Of a DNA stretch of 64,000 nucleotides, positions 19,999 to 32,290 are shown one piece after another; position 1 is the stretch's first letter; each line of letters starts with the position of its first letter. Origin of the DNA: Lentinula raphanica (taxonomy: Eukaryota > Basidiomycota > Agaricomycetes > Agaricales > Omphalotaceae); the NCBI GenBank assembly GCA_027919835.1, contig JANVFP010000001.1, forward strand, positions 248,001-312,000, given 5' to 3'. A model generated the notes under the pieces. The model saw only the letters and a program-made list of their open reading frames with translations. It was not told the origin of the DNA and made no database searches. A program made the translations under genes and the position numbers.

Positions 19999-20129
19999 TG
20001 TCTAGACCATCCTGCTAGTTTCAATGTGCCAACCATGTATTGCAATTAGAACGAGGGAGATGTGGGTAACCTCTGAAACATGATCACTTCCTGAACCTAG
20101 ATGCTGATTGATCTCAAATTCTGTCACAG

Positions 20130-21297
20130 GCACAGGATACAGTGAAGCTTTTGTGAAAAACACTGATGAGTTATTGGGTACCTATTGCAAAAAAGTTGTG
20201 TTGACCCAGAGGGGATCCCAGAAATGGCCCCGGGGGTGGTCAGGCCTGTCACTACCTATCACATATGGCTTATATTTACTGTTTTGGGTAATTAATAATC
20301 ATCCAGATATTAAATAAGCAGTACATTTTCAAAGAAACCCAAAAATTTATAAAAATTCATAAAAAACCTAAAATGGCCTGATTAGGTCAGATCAAGATAT
20401 GTAAGCAAATGACCTCATATGATAAAAAATGATGTAGGGTCAATCTAGGTACTAAAAAAACCCAAAAGATCACTAAAAATGCAAAAAATATTTAGGTATG
20501 GTATGGGGCCTATTGCAGGTCCAGGCACATCAAAATTACCAAAAAAGGAAAAATTTGATTATGATCTCATCTTGTAGCAAAAAATCCTAAAAATAGTCAA
20601 AAAAATTCAGGGGGTGCCTTGTTGGCCCTAAAAACACAAAATAAAAAAAATACACGACAAGTGTAAAGATTTTTATCACTCCAAATCATTCCAAGTCCAC
20701 TATACAGTTAATATATATGATGTATATGCTATATTTAGCATCCTAGTGACTCCATTGGGCTAAAATAGAACTTGATCTCATCTGCATCAGGAAAAACATT
20801 CTCATCTCTAGAGTCCCCAGAGATACCCCCCAATTCCTAGGTAGTCTCAGAGAGCCTAGAGTATCTGAGTTCTTTGAGGCTTCTAAAAATTCTCTGGGTG
20901 CTTTCTGGTGCTTTCTGGTGCTTTCTGGTGCTTTCAGATGCTTTCAGGATCTTTCAGGATCTCTAGGATGTTTTTTGATCTTTCAAAGTTCACAAAAATC
21001 TCTGAGCAGCCTAGGAATTGGGGGTATCTCTGGGGACTCTAGGCATGAGAATATTTTTCCTGATGTGATAGCAAAAAATCTGAAAAAATCATAAAAAATA
21101 CTCAAAAAATTCAGGGGTGCCTCATTGGCTCTGAAAATGCATAATAAAAAAATTTACATGATACAATTGAAAAACAATATCACTCCAAATCATACCAAAT
21201 CCACTATACAATTAGTATATATCATGTATATACTATTTTTAGCACCTCTAGTACCTTCAATCACTGAGTATAGCTTATATCACTCAAGAATCTGTGA
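20130..21297. mobile_element. Half copy (left arm) of the giant palindromic element, type 1
   Basis: From CACAGGATACAGTGAAGCTTTTGTG (about 20130) onward it follows the left arm of the element at 12.6 kb. Landmarks are TTTACTGTTTTGGGTAATTA, AAATAAGCAGTACATTTTCA and ACTCCAAATCAT. It stops at about 21297 with no second arm. A CATCAGG element is inserted at 20785..21065. Confidence 0.7.
20785..21065. mobile_element. CATCAGG-family element, TG duplication, ATTCTC subtype
   Basis: It begins CATCAGGAAAAACATTCTCA and ends GAGAATATTTTTCCTGATG, with TG on both sides (20783-20784, 21066-21067). The interior has a run of GGTGCTTTCT direct repeats. It belongs to the same subtype as 51194..51475 and 57304..57566. 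Confidence 0.82.
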
Positions 21298-23488
21298 AGC
21301 GTTGGTGTAAATGGGAACTCCGCATATGTCTGCTGGTAGAAAGTGTTGAAACAAGGTCGAGGCAGGCTGAGAGGAAAGTGAGGGGAGCGCAAGAGTTGAC
21401 TTAAGCACTGGAAGTGATTTCTTGTATCCCTAGAAAGAGGGCTGCGTTACCCAACGAAAGGGAGCCTGTGACTCTAGCTGAGAGAAGGTGTCACCCTCCT
21501 TAGGGGAGCAGTGTATGGATGCCCTGCCGAGGAGAACATTGCAAATGGGACCCGAGGCAGATGAAGAGGTTCACACCATGAAAGTAACAGTAAAAGCAAT
21601 AATTGTGTTATGTAATCCAAGAGACAATGGTCTTCACTTAACAATTCACTAGTTCATTACTTAAGCATGTCCACTGTACCAAGCCTTCATGTCCCTAAGC
21701 CCTCACAAAACCCCCCCTCCCCCATGCACAAGTAATGATATAATTCGGCACTCTTGATACTCCAAGGTATATATTAAATCTACTTGACTCTGCTAGGTGA
21801 AACCGTGAGTCCAAAAATCCAAAGAAATCCCAGCCTATTTTGAGAAGCACTGTCGGAGAAATCCAGAAGAATGAGGCAGAGAGAGAAAGGTTTAGAAGTA
21901 TTGAGATTCCAGGATTGAAAGGAAGTTAGCAGGCAAGGGCAAGATTGAACAGATGGTATATGCTGTAGTAGGCTTTGATCCCCCAGTCCGAATGAACCTT
22001 GGACCCAAAGATCAACAGTTCCTATTTTCCCAGCCTTGAAGAGGTGAAACCGTTAGAGCATTCATGCTCATCTCCTCTTGAGCTTGATCCACATCTGCAC
22101 TGAGCTCAACAAGGAACTGAGAGGGGAATAAGCTGAGGAAACAAGGGGATTAACCAGTGCGGGACAAGAGTTCCTTCCCTGAATAGATGGAAGGCTCCGA
22201 AGGTATAGTCATCATGTAATCGGCCACCAAAATCTGCATAAACCCTGCAAACTCTCCCCACTGAGATTCAACCTTCCCATCCTCATCATGTGTTGTCTGG
22301 AATATGGTTGTGAGACGTTGGCAATGGTGAGCTACTGACTCTGATACTCCGACCTCCTCACAATGTGCTTCACAAGCACCAATGTCTAGAGGAGATAATA
22401 TAGATGAAATAAGGAAGATAGAGACCTCAATTGGGTGCCACTTGGTAACACAGATTGAGAGCGACGGATAATTTTGCCAGTGGAAGCAGAGGTATTACAA
22501 GTAGCTGAACACATGAGTTCATAGCAGAAGGGAGACAGAAGTTCCCGGATGGGACAATTTTGAGTAGCTTCAACACCAGTGATAGATCCTCCAGAATGAA
22601 ATGATCCAACTTCCTCTCCACAAACTCAAGAATTTCCTGTGTCCATAACCATGCAGGCAGAGTGATTCTTAGTCTTGATCCATGCTAAACTTGTGAATCA
22701 CATATTGTACCGTCTGAACTTCTCATATCTTGTCAACCGATTACCTAGAACACCGACGGGGATAGACGAGGATTAAGAGTGATGCGAGCAAGAGTTCAAG
22801 AATTGAGGAAGCTCAGGATGCAGATTAATTCTTGAAGCAAAACAAGAGATGTCAGAAGCTTGGTCCTTTATCTTCATCACCATTATTTAAGTTGTGTTTG
22901 TATTTGATGCAAGTACTACTTGAACATGACAACTTGGTAGAAGGTCGACACCAGTAGGACTACCTGTGCTTCGAAGCACCAGGAATTGCTCCTCAATAAC
23001 AAGTGAGTGGCAAGACTCCTTTGCATTGCCTAGTTGAGTCTCCTATTGTTCCAAACATGACCGATCCCACCCTGAGCCCACAACTCAATTATCCTTTACA
23101 TTGCTGACCCTTGTTGAGGAGCCTAGGTCGCACCATGACAATGGATGAAAAGAATTTCAAATTGAGTGCGTTGAGGTGAGTTTGGCCTTCATTAACACAA
23201 AGGCGCGCCTCATGGGAGCAAAGTGTACACTTTGTTGGCGACTCAAGAGGAGAGCAGAGACCAAGACTGAGAAGAGACTGTAGCGTCTTAACTGAGATGA
23301 CGGTAGGAGAAGACATTTGGAGCATTATAGAAGCTGAGTCCGGAACCTGAGTGCACTTGATCACTGATGATGATGAGAACCAACTTGTGCTTGAACAGCA
23401 CCAAGATATTGGGTTTGGCTTGTATCCATGATGTATCGATTCCAAAGCAAGACATAGTGTGCTCCTCAGATATTGGAACAACTCTGTG
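21298..23488. other. Unassigned region, no intact gene
   Basis: Only short open frames occur here (22427..22621 and 23089..23502, both minus). The latter has some protein-like composition (SSPTVISVKTLQSLLSLGLC) but no domain or complete structure. It may be old gene or retroelement debris. Confidence 0.3.
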
Positions 23489-23619
23489 CATCTGGAAAAC
23501 ACCCATTTGCCTCTGGTCTCTGTGATTCCACAGGGACACCCTCCAAATCCTTGTTAGCCTGAGAGCTTTACAGGATCTTTTGGATCCCTGGGCTGCCCCA
23601 AAGAAATCGAGCCTATTAC

Positions 23620-25568
23620 CTTTAAACATCCGATGGCTTGTCCATCCAATGTTTAAACATGTTTAAACAAGAGAATATTTAAACATACTAGACTAGATAT
23701 TAGAGTAGCTAGATTCCGGACATTTTAATACTGAATCACTATTCAAACAAGTGTTTCGGCTGTATACAAGGAGGGAGAACCATTAAACAAGTATTCCATT
23801 ATTTAAAGACTAGAACTGCTTAGAAGGTATTTAACCAGTATTTAAACAGTACGTTGTTTAAATAATCTGTAGCAAGTGTTGAATTCTCACCCCGTCCTTC
23901 TTCACATCAGCCTCTCAGTGCATCGCAGATAAAGAGTACCATTCATGAGCAGAGCGCACCCACTTTCTGTCAACGACTTAGGTATATTATACACCCAAAA
24001 CTGCGCTTGAAAGAATGTCGGCCACCAACAGAGCCTTGCCTAGATGAGGGGCTGGGCATCTGTTGGCTGCAAAGAAAGGTGATGACAGGTTTCTGGGAAG
24101 ACAAAGGAGAGGTGCCAGTAGGGTCTATTGACGCCCTCTAGCAATTGAGTCAGCGGGCACAATTCCCTTGAACAGAACACAAGTTACGCACCAAGAATGC
24201 AAGGTAAGGTGTTGATTCTATGACAACCATCAGATACGCGCTGAGGCCTCATAAAAGTCGTGGCAAGAATCTCAAGGACGATGATGAGTTATGATGACGA
24301 CGTGGTTCTTGGCGCAGTTGCGCTGGTTCAGATGGGTGGCAGAGCTATCATCTGGATTCTGTATGTTCAGTATTCATGTATGATTTAGACAACTAAATGG
24401 AGCACAGATACCTCTTTAAGCACCAAGAAACACACGGGCGTTAGTCCCAGAGCCTGTGAGTTGCAGTAAGTCGAAAGGCGCAACGAAGCGGCAATGAAGA
24501 TGAACGAAGGAGAAAGAAAGAATAGATGATTCCCACGGCTTTTGACATCAACATTCCCAGAGAAAATAGCTGAAAATTTAAAAAGGAAACATACCGCGTG
24601 AGATGGCTGACGTGGCTTGGTGTCACGCGGAATTTTTCCTTTTTCAGCCATTTTCTCTGGGAACCTCTGCCTCACATTGATGCCAAAATCCGTGGGAATC
24701 CCATATTCTCTCTTTCTCGTTCCTTCATCTTCATTGTGCTGTTCAACTTACTGCAACGGACAAGCTCTTGAACCATCGCTCGACTGTTTCCGGTGAGTAT
24801 TTGTACAGGTGGTGCTGATAAATTCTAAGCCAGGCCACATTTGGACAGTTTCGACACAATAATGTTCTCGTTATGTGCACTCCTTTTCTTGAAATGTCCT
24901 ATAATGTGCAACACACTTCATGACGGAGGTCAACTGTAGTGAGCAGAGGAAGACAAGCTGTGTTACTATAATAGGTACGCTCGTTTGATCATTTCTTTCA
25001 TTGTCACTTTCTCAACTGCCCTTTTAGATGGGTCTCGAGGCCTAATATCTCAGAATCATCGCCGATTGACCACTAAACATGAAATTGACAAAATTCACAC
25101 GTGAGTTTTCCAATACTACCGTCTCCCGAATTCATGCTTGAACAGAGTTCAATGTTCAAATGTTTAAATAGATTATTGCGGCCATTTTCTAACTGTGAGT
25201 TGTTAATAAGTTCTCTTGATTGGAAGATATTCAAAGAGGGCTGAATCGAGTTTGGTGAGCATTTCTGTTTAAACAGTCCTGACAATCTTTAACTGTGCCT
25301 ATCAGGTTCTCGAAACACCCTTGTTTAAACAGGACTATTTTAAGTGTGGTGAGCTATCCTATTTAAACAGTATCAATGATGTTTAATTGTGCAAATCCTT
25401 ATGTTTAAACAGATTTCTGCAATGTTCAGCTCTTCATTGTTTAAACAGGTATGGATGGTCTCAAATAGAGTATTTAAACAGTAGTGTAGCATGTAGTAGT
25501 ATAGGCTATGAATGAGATTGTTTAAACATGTTTAAACACTAGATGGGCAAGCCATGTCTTGTTTAAAG
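23620..25568. mobile_element. Element with 50-bp inverted ends and many GTTTAAAC palindromes
   Basis: The terminal inverted repeats run from CTTTAAACATCCGATGGCTT on the left and CTTTAAACAAGACATGGCTT on the right, both leading into GTTTAAACATGTTTAAACAA. TTTAAAC motifs are clustered within about 300 bp of each end. The element is about 1.95 kb and sits inside a CATCTGG element. No transposase is visible and no target duplication is clear, so the class is unknown. Confidence 0.7.
24490..24742. repeat. Inverted repeat of about 110 bp per arm
   Basis: The left arm CAATGAAGATGAACGAAGGA...GATTCCCACGGCTTTTGACA is mirrored at the right by TTGATGCCAAAATCCGTGGG...TTCATCTTCATTG. A CGCGTGAGATGGCTGACGTGG centre folds on itself. 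It is probably a separate small fold-back element inside the GTTTAAAC element. Confidence 0.7.
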
Positions 25569-25709
25569 TGAACTCGCCAGGCTACAGTGCCCCAGGCTGC
25601 CCTGGGTATCCTTGGAATATCTCTCAGGCAAATGAAGAAGGCCAAGGATTTGGGGGGTGTCCCTGGTGTTACCTAGAGAGTCCAGGCCCAATATAGTTTT
25701 CCAGATGTG

Positions 25710-27270
25710 ATGCTGTTGCTTTTGCCAGTGAGTATAAATCCTATTGCGAGTAATCATCATCATCATCACCCTGAGGCCCGGGGACACCCACAAGCATTGT
25801 GCACTATCTACAGTCAATTCTGCATGCTACTTGAGCAATGATGTGCTTTGGAAGCACCAATGTACAATGGAAATAATGACGCGCCAGCAATCAAACAATA
25901 TACTATGAAAATACTGATGTGACCATCATCATGACACCATACTGGGTCTTGGCAGCCTTCCTCCATGAATCCTTCTGATGTGTATTCAGCAGGCTATGGT
26001 TGTTCTAACCATGCATGGCCACTCCTCTGTCTCCTTCAATGCTTCCAACTCTCTTCGAAGGGCTCAGGCCACTGACCTCTGACCTTTACAAAGATGTGGA
26101 AAGATGGCTGCATGGCAGACATGTTGTTCAACAAGACAGAGAATGCTTGAATATGGGTGCAACAGAATCCCTTGTGAAGCAACAAATATACACCAAGAGT
26201 AAGTAATTGATTGGGCCAGCAGACAGAGAGGTTGAGTGAAGAGTAAGAGAGTGTGAGTGTCAGAGAATTATGGGAGGGAGATATCAAAATGAGACAGCCA
26301 ATCGAGGTGGTCTTCGTTGCTTTGGTCTCCTCAGTCGCATTGGAGTGATCAGTGGATTAAACCTATCCTGGCTTCGGCTTTCATAATAGGATAATGCCTT
26401 TGTATTCCAGAGGCATGCTTGTGTCGCATGCCATCAGCATTATAGTGAAGACTGAAAAAAGGCTATAGCATGAAGAGATATTCCCACTTCATTGAGTTTT
26501 TCTAGAGTTCCGTGCTCAGAGTCGCCTTCCTGCAAAACACATGTACATGACTAGGAATGACTTTGACTAAGGAAGGGAGAAGGATAACATCAGAATACAT
26601 CTGAAGAGTGAGGAGTCATTGCCTGGAAGCCCATTATGGATTGTGGAGGAATGAGATAGAAATCAAGGATGGGTAATCAAGTCAGCGAGGCAAGCCCGTG
26701 TAGCATCAACGACCATTATAGAAGGTATCTCATATACATAGCTTTGTGCTTCACCAAGCCATGGGCCGGAGAATGGAATTGGGACCTGGAGAGGTTGTGT
26801 CAACAAGAGGATGGAAGAGATAGTCAATGGTCATTGAGTAAACAAATATATTTTGCCAACAGAGGACTGGATTTGAAAGAGGCAGAAGGTTCCTTGAGTA
26901 CTAGTACAACCGTAAGAATTCCATTTCTATCCGAGTACAGGTCCTATTGCAAGAAATCCTAGTATTGTTGTCCCTGGGGCCACATTGCCGGACCAGCTTG
27001 TCCCAAACCTCTTTTCCAACACATATTGGGAGATGTCAACATGTTAGCTCCAGTTAGTACCACCTGCTACTTGAGCGGCGACGTGCTTCAAAAGCACCAA
27101 CACAAAGTGGAGACAAGGCCACAGTGTGAAGTCAATTCCAACAGCTACTAGAGCAACAACGTGCTTCAAAATACCGACATGTGATGGAACTGATGATATG
27201 CCATCACTGGAGCAACATGCTTTTTCAGAATCCTTCTCGTGTATGTTTGCCCATAAGGAGATCATCAATA
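25710..27270. other. Unassigned region with a degenerate about 70-bp repeat
   Basis: A motif CTACTTGAGC..CG.CGTGCTT..AAGCACCAA occurs near 25828, 27063 and, more degenerate, near 27151. No intact gene is supported. Short frames (26015..26206 plus, 26036..26287 minus, 26669..26962 plus) are not recognised. Confidence 0.35.
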
Positions 27271-27278
27271 CTTGTAAG

Positions 27279-27568
27279 TAAGGGTCTTCAGCAGGTCAGG
27301 TAACCTGTGAGTACTCGCAGGTAAGACCTGTGGGAATACCTGCAGGTCCAGGTACCTATGTGCACAGGTCATGACAGGTCACAGGTCAGACTTAGAAAAT
27401 TATTTTATAGGGACAGGTCCAGGTAACCTGCAGGTATTGTCAAATTACTTGCAGGTCAGGTACCTGTGAACACAGGTCAGCAACAGGTCACAGGTCAGGA
27501 TGTTGGAGGCAAAATACCTGCAGGTCAGGTCACAGGTATGACTCGTCCAGGATTCATGAAGACCCTTA
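27279..27568. mobile_element. hAT-like small element rich in AGGTCA/ACAGGT motifs
   Basis: The 8-bp duplication CTTGTAAG lies on both sides (27271..27278 and 27569..27576). The ends are TAAGGGTCTTCA and its complement TGAAGACCCTTA. The 290-bp body consists largely of CAGGTCA, GGTAACCTG and CACAGGTC repeats in both orientations. No coding. The duplication length and the T-A-start ends point to hAT. Confidence 0.82.
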
Positions 27569-27576
27569 CTTGTAAG

Positions 27577-28821
27577 ATTTATGTCGTGAATATGACCTCT
27601 GCATAGTATGAGGAACAAAGGCCCAGAAGGAGAAATAGAGAGGAACAGAAAGAGGAAGTGCTGAGAAGGAGAATGAGCAAGATACTCAGTGGATGGAGTC
27701 GAGGGATTGAAGTGTGCCGTTGCTCTAAACCACTGCCAAGCACTTCTAGCGGAAGGATAAGGCTATTCCTTACAAAGCAGCCCCTTTTTCAACATCTTTG
27801 CCCTCAATATGCGATCCATATTGAACCGAGTTTGTACCAGATTGACCACAGCAATAGCAGGTGAGACTTCTTTGCAAGGAGCCACTCATGAATTGGAGAC
27901 AAAAGGGAGAAGAAGAGAACAAATTGGTCTCATTCAATCCAGCAAAGGTGGTGTCCAATTCAAGTTAATCCCCTGAGTCACTGTGTTTCCAAAACTGTAG
28001 TTGCAGGAAACACACTACACTGTCCAAAGCCAATTGTAGATTGACATTATTCCAGTTACTGAAACGTGCTTTTTGCTGCTAGGTCAATGCAAACAATTCA
28101 AGTTGAAAGCAATTTGACACATCTTATCATTGCTTCGAGGAAGCGTGGCAAAACTGTTGTTGGTGATAGGTTCATGCTAGTGCTTGTGCAGATACGTTTG
28201 CACACGTGAATGAAAACAGGCCAAGACTAGGGACGATGAGAGCAAAACAAGAGACTTATGCATCATTGGATTTTCCAATGGCTATCCACTCTTCTTCAAA
28301 GCAATTGAATGCCCCTTCAATTTGCCGACTGACAATGTTGTAGACTCCAATTTCCCTCTGAATTGTGAGGTCAACAGAGGATAAGAAGTTTGCCGCAATG
28401 GAAAATTTCAATCAAAGGTGTACTCAGCCAGCAGTGAATCGTGACGTTGAGACATCAATGATTCAAGAGGATGGAGACTTGGAGCAGAGATTGCAACTGG
28501 AAAGGAACAACGTCTCAAACAAGCTGATTGAGAGAAAGGAACTTGAACCAGCCAAGGAGGTGACAATGCAGATACAAAATCATTAATGTGTCCCTCTATA
28601 GAGATGAGCATTGCAGGTGAGAGTCATGGGCAAACAAAGAAAAGTATGGATTTGGGTCAGCCAATCTTGGAGTAACAAAGTCCAGAGGGAGTTCAGATGT
28701 TAGCAATCAAATTCCAGCAAGAGGAGTGAGACAACTCCAGCAGTACAACCAACAATGAGAACCACCATGTCAAGTTATCTAGCACCAAGGTATGGGTTCT
28801 GCTTGTGCTTATGATGGATAG
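27577..28821. other. Unassigned region before the gypsy element
   Basis: Short frames at 27658..27864 and 28365..28586 (plus) are unrecognised. No repeat or RNA gene is seen. Confidence 0.3.
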
Positions 28822-29307
28822 TGTCAGCGACTCGGATAGTTCTCACAAATGAGGACCAGGCGTCACACAGAGAGAACGAGCAAAGAGGGATTTATAGAGA
28901 GAGCAAGGGATAACTCTACAGGTCTAGCTACCGAGGAGTATAGACGAGATCAGAGTTAAGGACTACTGTACAAAATACTCTACCTTATATACATATTCTA
29001 AAATGAAACTATGAGAACTATCTCGCACCGAGTCCTTGAGGCTAGAGAATGTAACTACAGGTATCCATAAGTAAAGTCGTATGTATCCAATGAGTAGTTG
29101 GTGAGGCTAATACAAGTACAATGTGGTATACGAGAGTAAACTGTCATTATCCTGGCGGACACGAGAAGAAAGTAATTAATGATCTGTAACAGTAACGGAA
29201 ATTAACTTGGTGGGAAAAAGGGATTAATATGTGTTATATGGGCGCTTATAACACGAGAACATGCAAGAGTGAGCGCTTAACCAATAGGAAAGAATGAAAT
29301 CGTAACA
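28822..29307 (-). repeat. 3' LTR of the gypsy element
   Basis: In transcription sense it begins TGTTACGATTTC and ends GTCGCTGACA. It is 486 bp, the same as the other LTR. Confidence 0.95.
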
Positions 29308-29322
29308 TTACCCCCTCCTTAG
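29308..29322 (-). other. Polypurine tract
   Basis: The minus strand reads CTAAGGAGGGGGTAA directly before the 3' LTR. This is the expected primer site for plus-strand DNA synthesis. The end of the pol frame overlaps it. Confidence 0.75.
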
Positions 29323-32142
29323 GGCACGAGTTCCACGAAGTGCTTGTCGTAAAAGAAAATTTTCAGAGGGAATATTAGAGGGAACAGTGGTAGTGTTTGG
29401 TAAAGGTATGGGGCGTAACAATTCTATTGGAAATTGGGAAATGGGGATTTCAATACGTCGGAGAGTAGCGGGCTTCGGCTTTGTTGGATTTTTCTCATGA
29501 AATTCCTTCAATAACTGATCCACATTTGTGAGATTTGATCGCGGCTCCCAGGTTTGTTCATGAGAACCGTACCCCTTCCATTGAACTTTATACTTGATTC
29601 CTCGCCCAACCTTCTTCGAATCTAGGATTTCCTCTACTTCAAATTCTTCTTCTCCTCCGACAATTACTGGAGGTGGACGTGTATTACGGGGTTGTGTGGG
29701 AAATAGGGGCTCCTTATATGGTGTAAGGAGTACTTCATTGAAAACATTATGTATATGTTTCCACGTTCGAGGGATTTCGAGTTTATAGGAACTGGATCCT
29801 ACTTTTTCTAAAACCGTAAAAGGTCCGAATCTCCTATCTCCTAACTTCTTCATTGGTCGATCTGTTGAAAGATTGGTTCCTTCTAACCAAACTTTATCGC
29901 CAACTCGATATTCTACTCCTTCGCTTCTTCTCTTGTCATATTGCCGCTTCATTTCTTCCTTGGCTTTTATCAGAGCTGCTGTCGCTTCTTCTCTAATCTT
30001 CTGCATATTGTCTGCAAATGTCTGTGCTGAGGGATTGTCTGAATTCTGTTGTACAGCTGTACCTTTGTATGGGTGTCGTCCATTGTCAGCATAGAAAGGG
30101 GAAACTTTGGTAGAAGAGTGAACTTTATCATTGTAGCTGAATTCAGCTAGTGGTAACCACTCGTGCCAGTCGCTCTGATGGTAGTTAACAAACAACCGAA
30201 GATATTGTTCAATTTCTTGGTTTGTTCGTTCAGATTGGCCATTTGTTTGAGGGTGGTATGCCGTTGTAAAGTTTGGTTCAATGCCTAACAGTCGATACAA
30301 CTCTTTCATGAATCGTGAATGGTATTGTGGTCCTCGATCATGGACAATTTTTCGTGGAAGTCCATGAATTGCAAAGATATGATCTCGATAGATCTTTGCC
30401 ATTCCTTCAGATGTAACTGTCGTATGTGATGGAACTAGTCTGAGTCGCTTGGTGAAATGATCAATGAAGATTGCAATTGCATTGTATCCTCCTGACTCTG
30501 GAAGCTCTCCGATCATATCGGTACCAATAACTTGCCATGGCTCAGTTGGAATATTGTGAGGATGTAATCGTCCAACAGGTCGCATACGATGGGACTTTGT
30601 AGCTTGGCATCTTTCACAACTCTCAACATATTTCCCAACATCTCGAACGATTCCTGGCCACCAGTAGTCTCGAGTAATCAACTCCATTGTCTTGTACTTT
30701 CCTGGGTGTCCTGCAAGTAAGGAGTCATGGTACTGAGTGATGATTTTGGACCGTAGAACACTGTTTTTTGGTACATAAACACATTCCTTCCATTTGACAA
30801 TTCGATCTGTTTCCGTCCAATCAGAATTTTTTGCATCAAGGTTGTCTTTCACGAACTGATCTACTTGATTTCGACTTCTTCTGATATCTGATAGAAGTAG
30901 ATCTTCCGGTGCAGAGAGATCAAGAGCACGAATGAAAATTTCTGGCTTCAGAAGTGTAATATTCTCATTGTCTTTCTCCCCCGTCTCAAGACCTGTCATC
31001 CGTGACAGTGCGTCAGCCTTTGTCATTGAGCGTCCAGGTTTATGGATCAGCTGAATATTGTATTCTGCCAACTCCAGTACCCAACGTGCTTGTCGACGAT
31101 TGAGCTTCTGTGGTTTTTTGAAGTACTGGAGGTTTGCATGATCTGTGAATACCTCGACAGGTTCTTCGGCACCAAGCAGGTATTGACGCCAGTCAGCTAA
31201 TGAATCCATAATAGCCATCAACTCTTTGTCATAGATTTCGTAATTCCGTTCTACTTCATTGAGTGATCGCGATCTAAAGGCAACAGGCCACCATTTACCA
31301 TCAACATTTTGTGAAAGGACAGCACCATTTGCATAATCTGATGAATCTGCTTCTAGCCGATATTTCCCATGATCGTGAGGAATGAGAAGAACAACTCGTT
31401 CACAAATTCTGTATTTGAGATCGTCGAAAGCAGATTGCTGTGCATCTAACCATTCCCAGGGTGCATTGCCTGTCAGCTGAGTCAAAGGTTTGGCTATCTG
31501 ACTGAATCCCCGAATGAATCGTCGGAAGAAGTTGCAGAATCCAAGAAATTGCTGTACATCTCGTTTCTTGGTGGGTGTAGTCCATTCGCGTACTGCCTGT
31601 ACTTTCTTTGGATCCATTCGAATTGTCCCATCCTTTATGATGATCCCTAGATATTCAATGGATGTTTTCTCGAAGGAACATTTTTCTGGCTTCAGAAATA
31701 GTTTATGTTGACGTAGGATGTCGAGAACTCGATTGACAATCAATCGATGACTTTCTATATCTTCTGTGAAAACCAGAATGTCGTCCATATAGACTATGAC
31801 ATGCCCTTCATTGACTAGTTCTCGTAAGATATGGTTCATGAATCCTTGGAATGTAGCTGGTGAATTCGTCAGGCCAAAGAACATGACTGTTGGCTCAAAT
31901 AGTCCTCGATTGGTCCTAAATGCTGCCTTCCACTCGTCACCTTCCTTTATCCGTATGTTATTGAATCCCCATCGGATGTCCATTTTGGTGAAGATTTTGG
32001 CACCCTTCAATCGATCAATCAATTCCTGAATTAGAGGAAGGGGATAACGATTTTTAATCGTCATCTCATTCAGTTTACGATAATCTTGTACTGGTCTGAG
32101 GGTACCGTCTTTCTTTTTGACAAAGAAGAATGGTGATGCCAT
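29308..32142 (-). CDS. pol: gypsy pol, 3' part: RT, RNase H, integrase, chromodomain
   Basis: Residues are numbered in the frame that opens at 32181, of which the first dozen or so codons belong to the KDZ end. RT has the first catalytic Asp in KMDI (68) and YMDD at 131-134. An RNase H domain follows (GKYRLEADSSDYANGAVLSQ). Integrase has an HHCC zinc finger (HDSLLAGH...CERCQATK) and the D-D-E core: GTDMIGEL, VHDRGPQYHSRF, NGQSERTNQE. A chromodomain lies at about 846-897 (VEEILDSKK...YKVQWKGYG...TWEP), which in chromoviruses directs integration to marked chromatin. The frame is uninterrupted to its stop. It is cut from its start by the KDZ element; the shared 11-bp sequence GGTGATGCCAT marks the joint. 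Confidence 0.93.
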   Translation of the reverse strand: MASPFFFVKKKDGTLRPVQDYRKLNEMTIKNRYPLPLIQELIDRLKGAKIFTKMDIRWGFNNIRIKEGDEWKAAFRTNRGLFEPTVMFFGLTNSPATFQGFMNHILRELVNEGHVIVYMDDILVFTEDIESHRLIVNRVLDILRQHKLFLKPEKCSFEKTSIEYLGIIIKDGTIRMDPKKVQAVREWTTPTKKRDVQQFLGFCNFFRRFIRGFSQIAKPLTQLTGNAPWEWLDAQQSAFDDLKYRICERVVLLIPHDHGKYRLEADSSDYANGAVLSQNVDGKWWPVAFRSRSLNEVERNYEIYDKELMAIMDSLADWRQYLLGAEEPVEVFTDHANLQYFKKPQKLNRRQARWVLELAEYNIQLIHKPGRSMTKADALSRMTGLETGEKDNENITLLKPEIFIRALDLSAPEDLLLSDIRRSRNQVDQFVKDNLDAKNSDWTETDRIVKWKECVYVPKNSVLRSKIITQYHDSLLAGHPGKYKTMELITRDYWWPGIVRDVGKYVESCERCQATKSHRMRPVGRLHPHNIPTEPWQVIGTDMIGELPESGGYNAIAIFIDHFTKRLRLVPSHTTVTSEGMAKIYRDHIFAIHGLPRKIVHDRGPQYHSRFMKELYRLLGIEPNFTTAYHPQTNGQSERTNQEIEQYLRLFVNYHQSDWHEWLPLAEFSYNDKVHSSTKVSPFYADNGRHPYKGTAVQQNSDNPSAQTFADNMQKIREEATAALIKAKEEMKRQYDKRRSEGVEYRVGDKVWLEGTNLSTDRPMKKLGDRRFGPFTVLEKVGSSSYKLEIPRTWKHIHNVFNEVLLTPYKEPLFPTQPRNTRPPPVIVGGEEEFEVEEILDSKKVGRGIKYKVQWKGYGSHEQTWEPRSNLTNVDQLLKEFHEKNPTKPKPATLRRIEIPISQFPIELLRPIPLPNTTTVPSNIPSENFLLRQALRGTRALRRG

Positions 32143-32290
32143 CAGCTGCAGCTGTAACTTATACGCATAACATATAGGCAACTGCCTGAGGCTAGTTTTG
32201 CATAACAGTGGGGCAGTTGCCCACTCACTAGAACCCTATAGTGGGCCGCTACCTAGCGGCAGTTCGGCATCCCTGTTTCGCATAATCATC
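32143..32290. repeat. Left inverted end of the KDZ transposon
   Basis: It matches the inverse of 42752..42898, including CAACTGCCTGAGGC, CAGTGGGGCAGTTG, GGGCCGCTACCTAGCGGCAG and a GTTTCGCATAAT motif. Confidence 0.85.

Larger units (their letters stand above)
23489..25707. mobile_element. Older CATCAGG-family element (CATCTGG variant) split by a nested insertion
   Basis: The left end reads CATCTGGAAAACACCC and the right end TATAGTTTTCCAGATG, with TG on both sides (23487-23488, 25708-25709). The left half ends near 23619 and the right half starts near 25569. They carry the family marks GGGACACCCTCCAAATCC and GGATTTGGGGGGTGTCCC. Confidence 0.7.
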
